From Streptomyces sp. WZ.A104 (lineage in GTDB: Bacteria > Actinomycetota > Actinomycetes > Streptomycetales > Streptomycetaceae), in the NCBI RefSeq assembly GCF_002382885.1, contig NZ_NWVL01000082.1, positions 1 to 33,401 of the forward strand: 33,401 nt of DNA. The letters run 5' to 3'. This document shows positions 6,473 to 14,929 of this stretch, in pieces. Every line of letters begins with the position of its first letter. The stretch's first letter is position 1. Made by a program: the position numbers and the translations under genes. The notes under the pieces are model-generated. The model was not told the origin of the DNA. It did no database searches and worked only from the letters and a program-made list of their open reading frames with translations.

Positions 6473-7651
6473 GTGTCGCTGCCACCCCTGGTCGAGCCAG
6501 CCGCTGAGCTCACCGTCGACGAGGTCCGCAGGTACTCCCGCCACCTGATCATCCCGGATGTCGGGATGGACGGACAGAAGCGCCTGAAGAACGCCAAGGT
6601 GCTCTGTGTGGGCGCCGGCGGACTCGGGTCGCCGGCCCTGATGTACCTGGCCGCGGCCGGTGTCGGCACGCTGGGCATCGTCGAGTTCGACGAGGTCGAC
6701 GAGTCGAACCTCCAGCGCCAGATCATCCACAGCCAGGCCGACATCGGCCGGTCCAAGGCGGAGTCCGCCAAGGACTCCGTGCTGGGGATCAACCCGTACG
6801 TCAACGTGGTCCTTCACGAAGAGCGGCTTGAGGCCGACAACGTGATGGAGATCTTCGCGCAGTACGACCTGATCGTGGACGGCACGGACAACTTCGCCAC
6901 CCGCTATCTCGTCAACGACGCCGCGGTGCTGCTGAACAAGCCGTACGTCTGGGGTTCGATCTACCGCTTCGACGGCCAGGCCTCGGTCTTCTGGTCCGAG
7001 CACGGCCCCTGCTACCGCTGCCTCTACCCGGAGCCCCCGCCGCCGGGCATGGTCCCCTCCTGCGCCGAGGGCGGCGTGCTGGGCGTGCTCTGCGCGTCCA
7101 TCGGCTCCATCCAGGTCAACGAGGCCATCAAGCTGCTCGCCGGCATCGGCGACCCGCTGGTCGGCCGCCTGATGATCTACGACGCCCTGGAGATGCAGTA
7201 CCGCCAGGTGAAGGTCCGCAAGGACCCGAACTGCGCGGTCTGCGGCGAGAACCCCACCGTCACCGAGCTCATCGACTACGAGGCCTTCTGCGGCGTCGTC
7301 TCCGAGGAGGCCCAGGAGGCGGCGGCCGGAGCCACGATCACTCCCAAGCAGCTCAAGGAGTGGATCGACGGCGACGAGAAGATCGAGATCATCGACGTCC
7401 GCGAGCTGAACGAGTACGAGATCGTCTCGATCCCGGGCGCCAAGCTGATCCCGAAGAACGAGTTCCTCATGGGCACAGCCCTCCAGGACCTCCCGCAGGA
7501 CCGGCGCATCGTCCTGCACTGCAAGACGGGCGTCCGCAGCGCCGAGGTCCTCGCGGTCCTCAAGTCGGCGGGCTTCGCCGACGCGGTGCACGTGGGCGGC
7601 GGCGTGATCGGCTGGGTCAACCAGATCGAGCCCGAGAAGCCGGTGTACTAG
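6473..7651 (+). CDS. moeZ: Adenylyltransferase/sulfurtransferase MoeZ
   Basis: A 392-residue two-domain E1-like enzyme. The ThiF/MoeB adenylation domain (about 15-270) has the nucleotide loop GAGGLG (from G47), the RQ-containing segment after LQ, zinc cysteines C180/C183 and C254/C257, and a candidate thioester cysteine C197 (PSCAEGG). The rhodanese domain (about 285-392) has active-site C350 in HCKTGVRS. MoeZ adenylates and sulfurates the C-terminal Gly-Gly of small carrier proteins (MoaD for molybdopterin, CysO-type for cysteine, and in Streptomyces carriers for thio-antibiotics). GTG 6473 gives the usual family length and follows GAGG at 6464-6467. A SigR promoter lies upstream and a strong hairpin downstream. 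Confidence 0.97.
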   Translation: MSLPPLVEPAAELTVDEVRRYSRHLIIPDVGMDGQKRLKNAKVLCVGAGGLGSPALMYLAAAGVGTLGIVEFDEVDESNLQRQIIHSQADIGRSKAESAKDSVLGINPYVNVVLHEERLEADNVMEIFAQYDLIVDGTDNFATRYLVNDAAVLLNKPYVWGSIYRFDGQASVFWSEHGPCYRCLYPEPPPPGMVPSCAEGGVLGVLCASIGSIQVNEAIKLLAGIGDPLVGRLMIYDALEMQYRQVKVRKDPNCAVCGENPTVTELIDYEAFCGVVSEEAQEAAAGATITPKQLKEWIDGDEKIEIIDVRELNEYEIVSIPGAKLIPKNEFLMGTALQDLPQDRRIVLHCKTGVRSAEVLAVLKSAGFADAVHVGGGVIGWVNQIEPEKPVY

Positions 7652-7669
7652 ACAACCCGTTGGGGAGGA

Positions 7670-7700
7670 GGGGCCGGTCCGCGCACTGCGGACCGGCCCC
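7670..7700. terminator. Bidirectional terminator between moeZ and the protease gene
   Basis: A perfect 13-bp stem, GGGGCCGGTCCGC (7670-7682) with GCGGACCGGCCCC (7688-7700), around the loop GCACT. It lies 18 nt after the moeZ stop and just before the convergent stop at 7719, so it can serve both transcripts. Confidence 0.88.
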
Positions 7701-7718
7701 TTCCGCATGTTCGTACCG

Positions 7719-9314
7719 CTACCCGCAGGTCGTGCCGTCCGCCGGGACCTTCCCGTCCAGGAAGTAGCCGTCCACCGCCGACGTCACGCAGTCGTTGCCG
7801 CCGTACGCCCCGTGCCCCTCGCCGTTGTTGGTGAGCATGACGCCGACGCCCTTGCCCAGCTCGTCCGCCATCCGCTGTGCCCCTTCGTACGGGGTGGCCG
7901 GGTCGCCGGTCGTCCCGACGACGAGGATCGGGCCCGCGCCCGGTGCGCTCGTCTCCGGGGTGTCGTGCTCCCCCTCGACCGGCCACCGCGCACACCAGCC
8001 CGCGGTGTCCCAGGCGAGGAGCGGGCCGAAGACCGGTGACAGCCGACGGAACTCCGGCAGCAGCGCACGGGCCTCGTCCAGGGTGGGCCTGGCCTTGGTG
8101 TCGGCGCAGGAGATCGCCCGCTGGGAGTGGCTCTGGGTGTCGTAACGGCCCCGCTCGTCCCGCCCGTTGTACGAGTCGGCGAGCCGGAGCAGGCCGTTGC
8201 CGGTGCCGTTGTCCTCCGCCTCTTCGAGGGCGGCCGTCAGGGCGGGCCAGCCGGACTCGGAGTACAGCGGGGTGACGATGCCGGTGATGGCGAGGGATTC
8301 GCTCAGCTCGCGGCCGCTGTCGGTCGGCAGCGGGCTCCTGTCGATACGGGCCAGCAGCCGGGCTATGCGCTCGGTGCCCGCCTTCGGGTTCTCGCCGCGG
8401 CTCCTGAGGTAGTTCTCCAGGGCGCGCTGGAAGCCCGTGGCCTGGTTGCGGGCGTGCCCTATGCCGTCGGCCGTGGGGTCGATGACCGCGTCCAGCACCG
8501 TGCGTCCCACGTTCCGCGGGAAGAGGTGCGCGTACGTACCGCCCAGCTCCGTACCGTAGGAGAAGCCGAAGTAGGACAGCTTGTCGTCGCCCAGGACATG
8601 CCGGATCAGGTCCAGGTCGCGGGCGGCGTCGGATGTGCCGACATGGGGGAGGATCTTGCCGGAACGGCGCTCGCAGCCCGCGCCGAAGTCCGCGGCGTCC
8701 TTGACGAACGCGGCCTCCTCCGTCGCCGTGTCCGGGGTCAGGTCGATGCTGCGGTGGGCCTGTTCCTGCTCCTCGTCGGTGCGGCAGCGCACCCCGGAGC
8801 TGGCCGCGACCCCGCGCGGATCGAACCCCACCAGGTCGTAGCGGGTGTTGAGCTTTCCGTACGCTTCCGCCGCGCGCGGCAGTATCTCCACGCCCGAACC
8901 GCCCGGGCCGCCGAAGTTGAACAGCAGCGAACCGAGCCGCCGCCGCTTGTCGCGGGCCTCCTTGCGGATCAGGGCGAGGGAGAGGGTCTCCCCGGACGGC
9001 TTCGCGTAATCCAGCGGTACGTCCACGCGCGCGCAGCGCCACGCGGACCCCGGGGCCTCGCCGCCGCGCGGAGCCTCGCAGCGCTCCCAGTCGAGGCGCT
9101 GGGAGGTGAGGGCGGAGGGCAGGGCGGGCGTCCGCGCGGTGTCCTTCGGGCCCGTCGGCGCGGGAGAGGCGGACGCGCCGCCGGGGCGGCCGTCCGCCGG
9201 CGCGGCGGCTTCCGGCGCCGTCCCCGACAGGGCGCAGCCGGCGAGCAGTACTGTCGCGAGGAGGGCTGCTCCCGCTCGAACGGCGGCCCGATGGGCCCGT
9301 CGGTGCGCGCGCAC
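7719..9314 (-). CDS. Lipoprotein tripeptidyl-aminopeptidase-like serine hydrolase (SlpD/SlpE/Tap family)
   Basis: A 531-residue exported alpha/beta-hydrolase. GTG 9314 is chosen because GGAGGGGAG precedes it and it gives a compact Arg-rich lipoprotein signal ending in lipobox LAGC (C27); ATG 9368 would add 18 residues without an RBS. The mature protein shows the Tap-family layout: NFGGPGGSG oxyanion loop, nucleophile S252 in GFSYG, acid D471 in GTTGDPATP and H501 in GEGHGAYGG, with a cysteine-containing cap and C-terminal region. The family removes tripeptides from extracellular peptides; lipid-anchored members (SlpD, SlpE) stay on the mycelium. A close paralogue lies directly upstream on the same strand. 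Exact specificity is unknown. Confidence 0.92.
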   Translation of the reverse strand: MRAHRRAHRAAVRAGAALLATVLLAGCALSGTAPEAAAPADGRPGGASASPAPTGPKDTARTPALPSALTSQRLDWERCEAPRGGEAPGSAWRCARVDVPLDYAKPSGETLSLALIRKEARDKRRRLGSLLFNFGGPGGSGVEILPRAAEAYGKLNTRYDLVGFDPRGVAASSGVRCRTDEEQEQAHRSIDLTPDTATEEAAFVKDAADFGAGCERRSGKILPHVGTSDAARDLDLIRHVLGDDKLSYFGFSYGTELGGTYAHLFPRNVGRTVLDAVIDPTADGIGHARNQATGFQRALENYLRSRGENPKAGTERIARLLARIDRSPLPTDSGRELSESLAITGIVTPLYSESGWPALTAALEEAEDNGTGNGLLRLADSYNGRDERGRYDTQSHSQRAISCADTKARPTLDEARALLPEFRRLSPVFGPLLAWDTAGWCARWPVEGEHDTPETSAPGAGPILVVGTTGDPATPYEGAQRMADELGKGVGVMLTNNGEGHGAYGGNDCVTSAVDGYFLDGKVPADGTTCG

Positions 9315-9387
9315 GGTCCGGCTCCCCTCCCCGAGGCCCGAAGCCGGTGAAGCGCCGGGCGCCTGCATTGTTCCGCCATGCTAATCG

Positions 9388-9421
9388 GCGCCTCTGACAG
9401 ACCGTCGGGCCAGACCGTCAG
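9388..9421. repeat. Imperfect hairpin/direct repeat between the two proteases
   Basis: TCTGAC near 9388 is inverted as GTCAGA near 9416, and AGACCGTC occurs twice inside. It could be a weak terminator or operator in the 127-nt spacer of the tandem protease genes. Arms are short and the loop is long. Confidence 0.3.
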
Positions 9422-9441
9422 AACCGGCTCCCGGGGCGCGA

Positions 9442-11034
9442 TCAGCCGCAGACCGTGCCCGACTTCGGCACCGTACCGTTCAGCAGATAGCCGTCGACCG
9501 CCCGCTGCACACACGCGTCGTTGCTGTTGTAGGCCCCGTGGCCCTCGCCCCGGTACGTCAGCTCGACGCCGACGCCCTCGCCCAGCTGCTGCACCATCGC
9601 CTTCGCGCCGGCGTACGGGGTCGCCGGGTCGCCCGTGTTGCCGATGACCAGGATGGGCGCGGCCCCGGGCGCGCTGACGTCGGGGGTCTCCCAGGCACCC
9701 GCGACCGGCCAGCCTGTGCACCCCATCAGGCCCCAGCCCAGGTAGTCGCCGAAGAGAGGGGAGGCCTTACGGAAGGCCGGCAGTGCCGCCTTCGTCTGCT
9801 CCAGGGTGAACCGCTGCTTGCTGTCGGCGCAGTTGATGGCGAGGTTGGCCGCGTTGGAGTTGTCGTACTGCCCGTCCTGCGAGCGTCCGTTGAGCGAGTC
9901 CGCCAGTGCGAGCAGCAGCCCGCCGTTCCCGCCGCCCGCCTCGTCCAGGCCCTGTTCGAGCAGTGGCCAGGTCTCCTTGGAGTAGAGCGCGGAGGCGATG
10001 CCGGTGGTGGCCAGCGTCTGCGTCAGCGCGCGGTCGCCCAGCCCGTCGATCGGCTGCTCCTCCAGCTCGGCCAGAAGGTCCGCGATCCCCTGCTCGACCT
10101 CCTGCGGGGTGGCCCCGGGCAGCGCGCAGTCGTCGCGCTCCGCACAGTCCTCGGTGAAGTTGTCCATGGCGAGCTGGAATCCCTGGGCCTGGCCGAGGGA
10201 GGACTCTTCGGCGTTCTTCGTCGGGTCGACCACCGCGTCGAAGACCGCCCGGCCGACCTTGTCCGGGAAGAGGTGCGCGTAGACGCCGCCCAGCTCGGTC
10301 CCGTATGAGATGCCGAAGTAGTGCAGCTCGTCGTCGCCCAGCACCGTCCGCATCAGGTCCATGTCGCGGGCGGCGTTCGTCGTGCCCACGAAGGGCAGTT
10401 CAGGGCCGGAGTTCTCCTTGCAGTCCGCGATGAAGTCCTTCTGCCCCTGCACGAACTGCTCCTCCTCGGCCGCGTTGTCCGGCGTGGAGTCCTCCTGGTA
10501 GAGGGCGTCCAGCTGGGCGTCGTCCGCGCACTCGACGCCCTCGCTGCGGCCGACCCCGCGCGGGTCGAAGCTCACCAGGTCGTACCGGGTGCGAAGCGTG
10601 TCGTACTCCGTGCCGAAGGCGGGCAGCGTCGCCACACCGGAGGCGCCGGGCCCGCCGAAGTTGAACACCAGCGAGCCGATCCGCCGCGCCTGGTCCCTGG
10701 CCTTGGCGCGGACCAGCGCCAGCTCGATCGTGCGGCCGTCGGGCTTCGCGTAGTCGAGCGGCACGTCCATGAAGGAGCACTCCCAAACCGCGCCGCCGGG
10801 CAGCGGGGACGGGGACTCGCCGCCGCCCTGGGCTGTGTTCGGGGCCGGACACGGCGACCAGTCGAGTTTCTGGGAGGCCAGTTCCCGGGCGGTGGCGGAC
10901 GGCGAGGCGGTCGAGGCCCCGGTGGGCGTCGAGGAACCGTCCCCGCCGTCGCCGTCCGAACAGGCGGCCAGCGGCAGCAGCACGGTGGCGGTGGCGGCGA
11001 GGGCGGCGGCGCGCAGGGCGGGGGAAGTCCTCAT
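9442..11034 (-). CDS. Second lipoprotein tripeptidyl-aminopeptidase-like serine hydrolase
   Basis: A 530-residue paralogue of the downstream protease with the same architecture. The signal peptide ends in lipobox LAAC (C25) followed by an Asp/Gly/Ser/Thr-rich linker. Then come NFGGPGASG, nucleophile S243 in GISYG, acid D469 in GNTGDPATP and H499 in GEGHGAYN. ATG 11034 is the natural start; the RBS (GGGG) is weak. The two copies have the same orientation and are 127 bp apart, with many shared blocks, consistent with tandem duplication followed by divergence. Both are expected to be lipid-anchored outside the cell and to trim oligopeptides. Whether they share a promoter is unclear. Confidence 0.92.
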   Translation of the reverse strand: MRTSPALRAAALAATATVLLPLAACSDGDGGDGSSTPTGASTASPSATARELASQKLDWSPCPAPNTAQGGGESPSPLPGGAVWECSFMDVPLDYAKPDGRTIELALVRAKARDQARRIGSLVFNFGGPGASGVATLPAFGTEYDTLRTRYDLVSFDPRGVGRSEGVECADDAQLDALYQEDSTPDNAAEEEQFVQGQKDFIADCKENSGPELPFVGTTNAARDMDLMRTVLGDDELHYFGISYGTELGGVYAHLFPDKVGRAVFDAVVDPTKNAEESSLGQAQGFQLAMDNFTEDCAERDDCALPGATPQEVEQGIADLLAELEEQPIDGLGDRALTQTLATTGIASALYSKETWPLLEQGLDEAGGGNGGLLLALADSLNGRSQDGQYDNSNAANLAINCADSKQRFTLEQTKAALPAFRKASPLFGDYLGWGLMGCTGWPVAGAWETPDVSAPGAAPILVIGNTGDPATPYAGAKAMVQQLGEGVGVELTYRGEGHGAYNSNDACVQRAVDGYLLNGTVPKSGTVCG

Positions 11035-11125
11035 GACCCCATCGTGCGGCGGGCCGCCGGGGAGCGCGGCCGGGCGCGGTCCATGCGGGTGGCGGTGCGC
11101 ACCCGGCGGGCCACGGCCCCGGCGG

Positions 11126-11178
11126 CCGACGAGGACTGCCGGCGCACCCCGGTCGGCCGCCGACGAGGACTACCGGCG
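11126..11178. repeat. 19-bp near-perfect direct repeat in intergenic DNA
   Basis: CCGACGAGGACTGCCGGCG (11126-11144) recurs at 11160-11178 with a single difference, in the spacer between the second protease gene and the large membrane-protein gene. A tandem operator or a duplication relic are both possible. Confidence 0.6.
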
Positions 11179-11203
11179 GACTGCGTGCCGACGCCCTCGA
11201 CGA

Positions 11204-14041
11204 CTACAGCTCGCCCTTGCGCGTCAGCTGGTTGAAGGCGATCCACCCCGGCAGCACCGGCAGCCACAGCGTCATCACGCGGTACAGCAGCACCGCGGGC
11301 GCCGCGACCTCGCTCGGCAGTCCGACCGCGATCAGGCCCAGCGTCAGGGCCCCCTCGACCGCGCCCATACCGCCCGGCGTCGGGGCGGCCGAGCCGATCG
11401 CGTTCCCGGCGAGGAAGACCACCGCGATGCTCGCGTAACTCAGCTCGGGGACGTGCGGTCCGCTGAACGCCCGGATCGAGGCGTCCAGGCAGAGCACGAA
11501 CAGGCCGGTCAGCAGCAGCATGCCACCGATGCCGGTGAGCAGCTTCTGCGGCCGCTGGACCACGTCCAGCATGCGCGGCACGACCCCGGCGAACAGCGAG
11601 CGCACCCGGGTCACCACGAACTTCCGCAGGAACGGGACCGCCGTCACCACCAGCACCAGCACCGCGACCGTGAGCAGACCCGCGATCACCGTCCGGGACG
11701 GGGTCAGCGAGTCCGGGGTCCTCTCCGTACCGGTGAGATAGCCGAACAGCGCCAGCAGCATGACGTGGGCGCCGAGCCCGAAGAGCTGGGAGGCCCCGAC
11801 GCTCGCCACCGCGAGTCCGGGGCGCACCCCGGCGCGCTGGAGGAAGCGGGTGTTCAGGGCCACGCCCCCGATGGCGGCCGGTGCGACGATCTTCACGAAC
11901 GAGCCGGCCACCTGCGCCTGCACGGTCTTCAGGAACGGCACCCGCTCCGGCACGAAACCCAGCAGGCTCATGGCCGCCGCCACGTAGCTCAGTGCCGAGA
12001 AGCCGAGGGCCGCCGCCACCCAGCCCCACTCCGCCTGCTCCACGACCGCCCCGAAGTCCGCCTGGGTGACCTGGGAGATCACGAAGTACGCGGCGATGGC
12101 CCCGGCGATGAAGCTGAAGAGGGTGCGCGGTTTGATGCGCTCCAGCCGCACCGGTTCGACCGGCGCCTGCGGGCGGATCAGGAGGACCTGGCGGCGGATC
12201 TGGGCGAGCAGATCCTCATCGCGGGCCTCCTCCAGCGCCTCGCCGATGGCCCGCTTCTCGGCCTGCTTCTCGGTCCGGTGGGACTTGCGTCCGGCCTTGC
12301 GGTCCGAGGTGTGCTCGCCCCCGGCTTCCTCGGCCCTCGTCCGCTTGGCCGTCTGTGAGGCCTCCACGGCCGCGTCCCGCTCGCGCTGCGAACGCTCGCG
12401 CGCGATCCGGCGCAGCGCAGCCCGGGTGGACCGGCTCAGCGCGATCGGCTGGAGCAGCGGCAGACAGTCCGCCACGGCGTCCGGACCGAGCACGGCCAGT
12501 GCCCCGGCGACGGACCGCTCGGCCCCCACCCGCAGCCCCAGCGTGGTCAGCAACTGGGCCACGTCCATGCGCAGGACCAGATCACCGGCCGCGATCTCGC
12601 CGCCGCGCAGATCCGTCACGAACGCCTTGCCGGAACGATCCACCAGGAGGGCGTCGCCGGTCAGCCTGCGGTGCGCGATCCGCCGCGACTGGAGGGCCTT
12701 GACCTGACGCCAGGCGCTGCGCACCAGATCGTCGGTGATCTCCACGTCCTCCATCGCGTCCAGCGACCGGCCGCCGATGTGCTCGTAGACGAGCATCACC
12801 GCGTCGGGCCCCAGTTCGGAGGTGGCGATCAGCTTGGGCGCGTTCGCCCCGGCGGCGATCGCCGCGTACGCGAGGAGCGCCTCCTGCTCCAGCGCCTGGC
12901 GCAGCGACTGGATGGAGCGCCGCTGGGTGATCCCGCGCAGCGTGAGCCGTCGCCAGGCCCGGTAGAAGAACCCCTGGGCCTGCTGCTCGCGGTCGACGAC
13001 GGTGACGTCGAGCGGCGGCCCGTCCTCCAGGGTGACCAGATAGCGCCGCCCCCGGTCGCCCTGGTCGACGCTGTCCTTGTCGTCCCTGTCCCGGTCCGGG
13101 GTGTCCTCGGCTCGCATCGCCGCGATCGGGCGGAAGCCGACGTGCCGCAGCCCCGCCATCAGGTGCTGGCCGGTCGGGCGGACGTTCGGTGAGCCGACCG
13201 CGTACAGCGTGCCGTACGCCACCGTCCAGCCGATCAGCACGGTCAGGATGATCGAGAACGGTGTGGTGTACCCGCCGACGAGCATCGCGAACGCGTCGAG
13301 CAGCAGCACCATCCACAGCACCACGCGCCAGCGAGGCCGCCGCGCCATACCGACCGCCGTCATGTACGCGATGACCGGCGCGAGATAGCCGTGCACCGGG
13401 TCGGTCAGCCCGCCCGTCGTCTGCGGCTGGGTCAGCGCGTCCTGGATGGTGCCGGGCGCGGTCCGCGAGACCCACAGGTCGGTGGCGAGGGTCACCCCGT
13501 GGGCGAGGACCGCGGCCAGTACGCCGTCCGCGATGCGCAGCCCGTCCCGTTTGATCAGGCGCTCGATGGCGAAGGCGACGGGCACCAGCAGCACGGCGAT
13601 GCTGGACACCAGACCGGCGATCTTGATCAGCAGATCGGGCGCCTGCTCGGTGCCCTTGGAGATGTCGTCCTCAAGGCCGGTGGTGGTGCCCTGGGCGAAG
13701 GCGGCGATCGAGAGCAGGACCGCGATCGCGAACACCCCGATGAGCAGCCGCATCAGGTCGGAGGGGCGGTGGACCCGGGCGGGCAGCAGCGGTTCGTCAC
13801 CGGAGACCCGGTCGCTCAGGGCGGCGTCGGCGGAAGCCAGGGTCGAACCGGTCAGATGGCCGGAACCGGAGACGGACGTGGTGGGGCCGTCGGCCCGGGG
13901 AACTCCGGAGCCCGCGGACGCTCCGGAGTCCTCCGGAGCGCTCGACGAGCGCTCCCCGGCATCAGAGGCGTCCGCCGCCTTCGGTGGCTGCACGCCCTGC
14001 TCCTTCGTCGCCTCTGGTTCGTCTTCGTGGTCTCGTATCAC
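11204..14041 (-). CDS. Pseudokinase-LPG-synthase-type flippase membrane fusion protein
   Basis: A 945-residue protein in four parts. Residues 1-95 are disordered and acidic/Ser-rich. About 100-300 contain roughly six membrane helices. About 330-560 resemble an aminoglycoside-phosphotransferase/protein-kinase fold. About 640-945 match the UPF0104/LPG_synthase_TM (MprF flippase-type) membrane domain, with PTPGGMGAVEGAL near the end. In the kinase-like part the catalytic loop reads HRRLTGDAL (H457-R459), so Arg replaces the HRD aspartate; the DFG position reads DLR (D477). I see no clear beta-3 lysine, suggesting a pseudokinase. No C-terminal aminoacyl-transferase domain is present. GTG 14041 is the only possible outer start because TGA lies two codons upstream. 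A role in lipid or polyprenyl-linked substrate flipping is inferred. Confidence 0.82.
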   Translation of the reverse strand: MIRDHEDEPEATKEQGVQPPKAADASDAGERSSSAPEDSGASAGSGVPRADGPTTSVSGSGHLTGSTLASADAALSDRVSGDEPLLPARVHRPSDLMRLLIGVFAIAVLLSIAAFAQGTTTGLEDDISKGTEQAPDLLIKIAGLVSSIAVLLVPVAFAIERLIKRDGLRIADGVLAAVLAHGVTLATDLWVSRTAPGTIQDALTQPQTTGGLTDPVHGYLAPVIAYMTAVGMARRPRWRVVLWMVLLLDAFAMLVGGYTTPFSIILTVLIGWTVAYGTLYAVGSPNVRPTGQHLMAGLRHVGFRPIAAMRAEDTPDRDRDDKDSVDQGDRGRRYLVTLEDGPPLDVTVVDREQQAQGFFYRAWRRLTLRGITQRRSIQSLRQALEQEALLAYAAIAAGANAPKLIATSELGPDAVMLVYEHIGGRSLDAMEDVEITDDLVRSAWRQVKALQSRRIAHRRLTGDALLVDRSGKAFVTDLRGGEIAAGDLVLRMDVAQLLTTLGLRVGAERSVAGALAVLGPDAVADCLPLLQPIALSRSTRAALRRIARERSQRERDAAVEASQTAKRTRAEEAGGEHTSDRKAGRKSHRTEKQAEKRAIGEALEEARDEDLLAQIRRQVLLIRPQAPVEPVRLERIKPRTLFSFIAGAIAAYFVISQVTQADFGAVVEQAEWGWVAAALGFSALSYVAAAMSLLGFVPERVPFLKTVQAQVAGSFVKIVAPAAIGGVALNTRFLQRAGVRPGLAVASVGASQLFGLGAHVMLLALFGYLTGTERTPDSLTPSRTVIAGLLTVAVLVLVVTAVPFLRKFVVTRVRSLFAGVVPRMLDVVQRPQKLLTGIGGMLLLTGLFVLCLDASIRAFSGPHVPELSYASIAVVFLAGNAIGSAAPTPGGMGAVEGALTLGLIAVGLPSEVAAPAVLLYRVMTLWLPVLPGWIAFNQLTRKGEL

Positions 14042-14214
14042 CGGTCACCGCCCGCACGATGGTGGCACGGCCCGTAGACAGAGGGGGGCATCAGGGTGCA
14101 TTGCACGGGCGCGGGAAGCGCAACATACGCTCCTTTGCACCTGTGCGCACGCTGTCCGCCCGGACCGCCACCGTTCCGGGCGGGCTGTCGGTCGCGTACG
14201 GCAGGATGGGGCGG

Positions 14215-14622
14215 ATGAGCCAGGACCAGACGGGCGGAGGCGGACCCGGCACCGCGCCGACCGGCCCCGAACTGCCGGAGTACGCGGAGCGTGTCCTCGA
14301 CGTCGCCGATCTGATCCCGCCCGGCCGGGTGATGACGTACGGCGATGTCGCGGAGTGGCTGGGCGAGGGCGGGCCCCGCCAGGTCGGCCGGGTGATGGCC
14401 TTGTACGGCTCCGCCGTGCCGTGGTGGCGCGTCGTCCGGGCCGACGGGACGCTGCTTCCCGGCCATGAGCTCCGCGCGCTGGAGCACTACCGCGCGGAGG
14501 GTACGCCGCTCCGTGCGGCGTCCCGGCAGTCGGAGGGGCACGTGCCGCGCCTCGACATGCGCCACGCCCGCTGGGACGGCACCGGCGCGGACGGACCCGG
14601 GCACGAGCAATCTCACACCTGA
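14215..14622 (+). CDS. Alkyltransferase-like protein (ATL, MGMT-fold, no alkyl acceptor cysteine)
   Basis: A 135-residue protein covering the DNA-binding domain of O6-alkylguanine-DNA alkyltransferases: PPGRVMTYGDVA (recognition-helix region), QVGRVMA and the active-site loop. That loop reads PWWRVV (P69-R72) where active enzymes have PCHRV, so it cannot accept the alkyl group. ATLs flip and mark O6-alkylguanine and other bulky lesions and hand them to nucleotide excision repair. ATG 14215 is chosen, with AGGATGGGG at 14203-14211; ATG 14206 is possible. It sits upstream of adnAB in the same orientation, as in mycobacteria (Rv3204 in my memory). It is divergent from the membrane fusion gene, with 173 bp between starts. 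Confidence 0.92.
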   Translation: MSQDQTGGGGPGTAPTGPELPEYAERVLDVADLIPPGRVMTYGDVAEWLGEGGPRQVGRVMALYGSAVPWWRVVRADGTLLPGHELRALEHYRAEGTPLRAASRQSEGHVPRLDMRHARWDGTGADGPGHEQSHT

Positions 14623-14657
14623 CAGCGTCCGCTCCCGGTGCGACGAGGGGCGCGTCG

Positions 14658-14729
14658 CACGTGACGTACACGACGCACGTGATGCAGGTGACGCACACGA
14701 CGCACGTGATGCACGTGACGCACGTGACG
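14658..14729. repeat. Tandem array of eight 9-bp units, consensus CACGTGAYG
   Basis: Eight contiguous 9-mers begin at 14658, 14667, 14676, 14685, 14694, 14703, 14712 and 14721. Five contain the palindrome CACGTG (14658, 14676, 14703, 14712, 14721). The array is in the spacer between the ATL gene and adnA, within a 307-base gene-free stretch (14623-14929) that also holds the array at 14811. Being 3 codons per unit it is open in several frames, which produces spurious ORFs. Confidence 0.93.
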
Positions 14730-14810
14730 AGGGACGCAGCGCCCCCGCTGCCTCGCGCGCCGCCGCTGGCGTAGCGTCGTGTTCGCGCGGCACGCTCCGC
14801 CCCTTTCCTC

Positions 14811-14891
14811 GACTGCTTTGACTGCTTTGACCGCTTTCACTGCCGTGACCGCCTTGGCTGTCCCGGCTGTCCCGGCTGTCCCGACCCTGTT
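14811..14891. repeat. Second 9-bp-period tandem array, about nine units, upstream of adnA
   Basis: Units start every 9 bp from 14811: GACTGCTTT twice, GACCGCTTT, CACTGCCGT, GACCGCCTT, GGCTGTCCC three times, then GACCCTGTT. The sequence drifts along the array but the period stays constant. It ends 38 bp before the adnA start, so copy number could affect promoter or leader geometry. A 62-codon ORF through it (GTG 14779) encodes a hydrophobic repeat peptide; I do not regard it as a gene. Confidence 0.85.
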
Positions 14892-14929
14892 CCTCATCAC
14901 CTGTACACCCACCAGGACCGGCGATCCAC

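Noticed and set aside
10769..12358. 529-codon open frame on the plus strand
   Set aside because: It is antisense to the protease N-terminus and to the flippase C-terminus; its His/Gln/Arg-rich product looks like an artefact.
14658..14729. CRISPR array
   Set aside because: The units are only 9 bp with no spacers, so this is a simple tandem repeat.
14779..14929. Insertion sequence or transposon remnant near adnA
   Set aside because: No transposase fragment, terminal inverted repeat or target duplication was seen; the repeats are simple 9-bp tandems.
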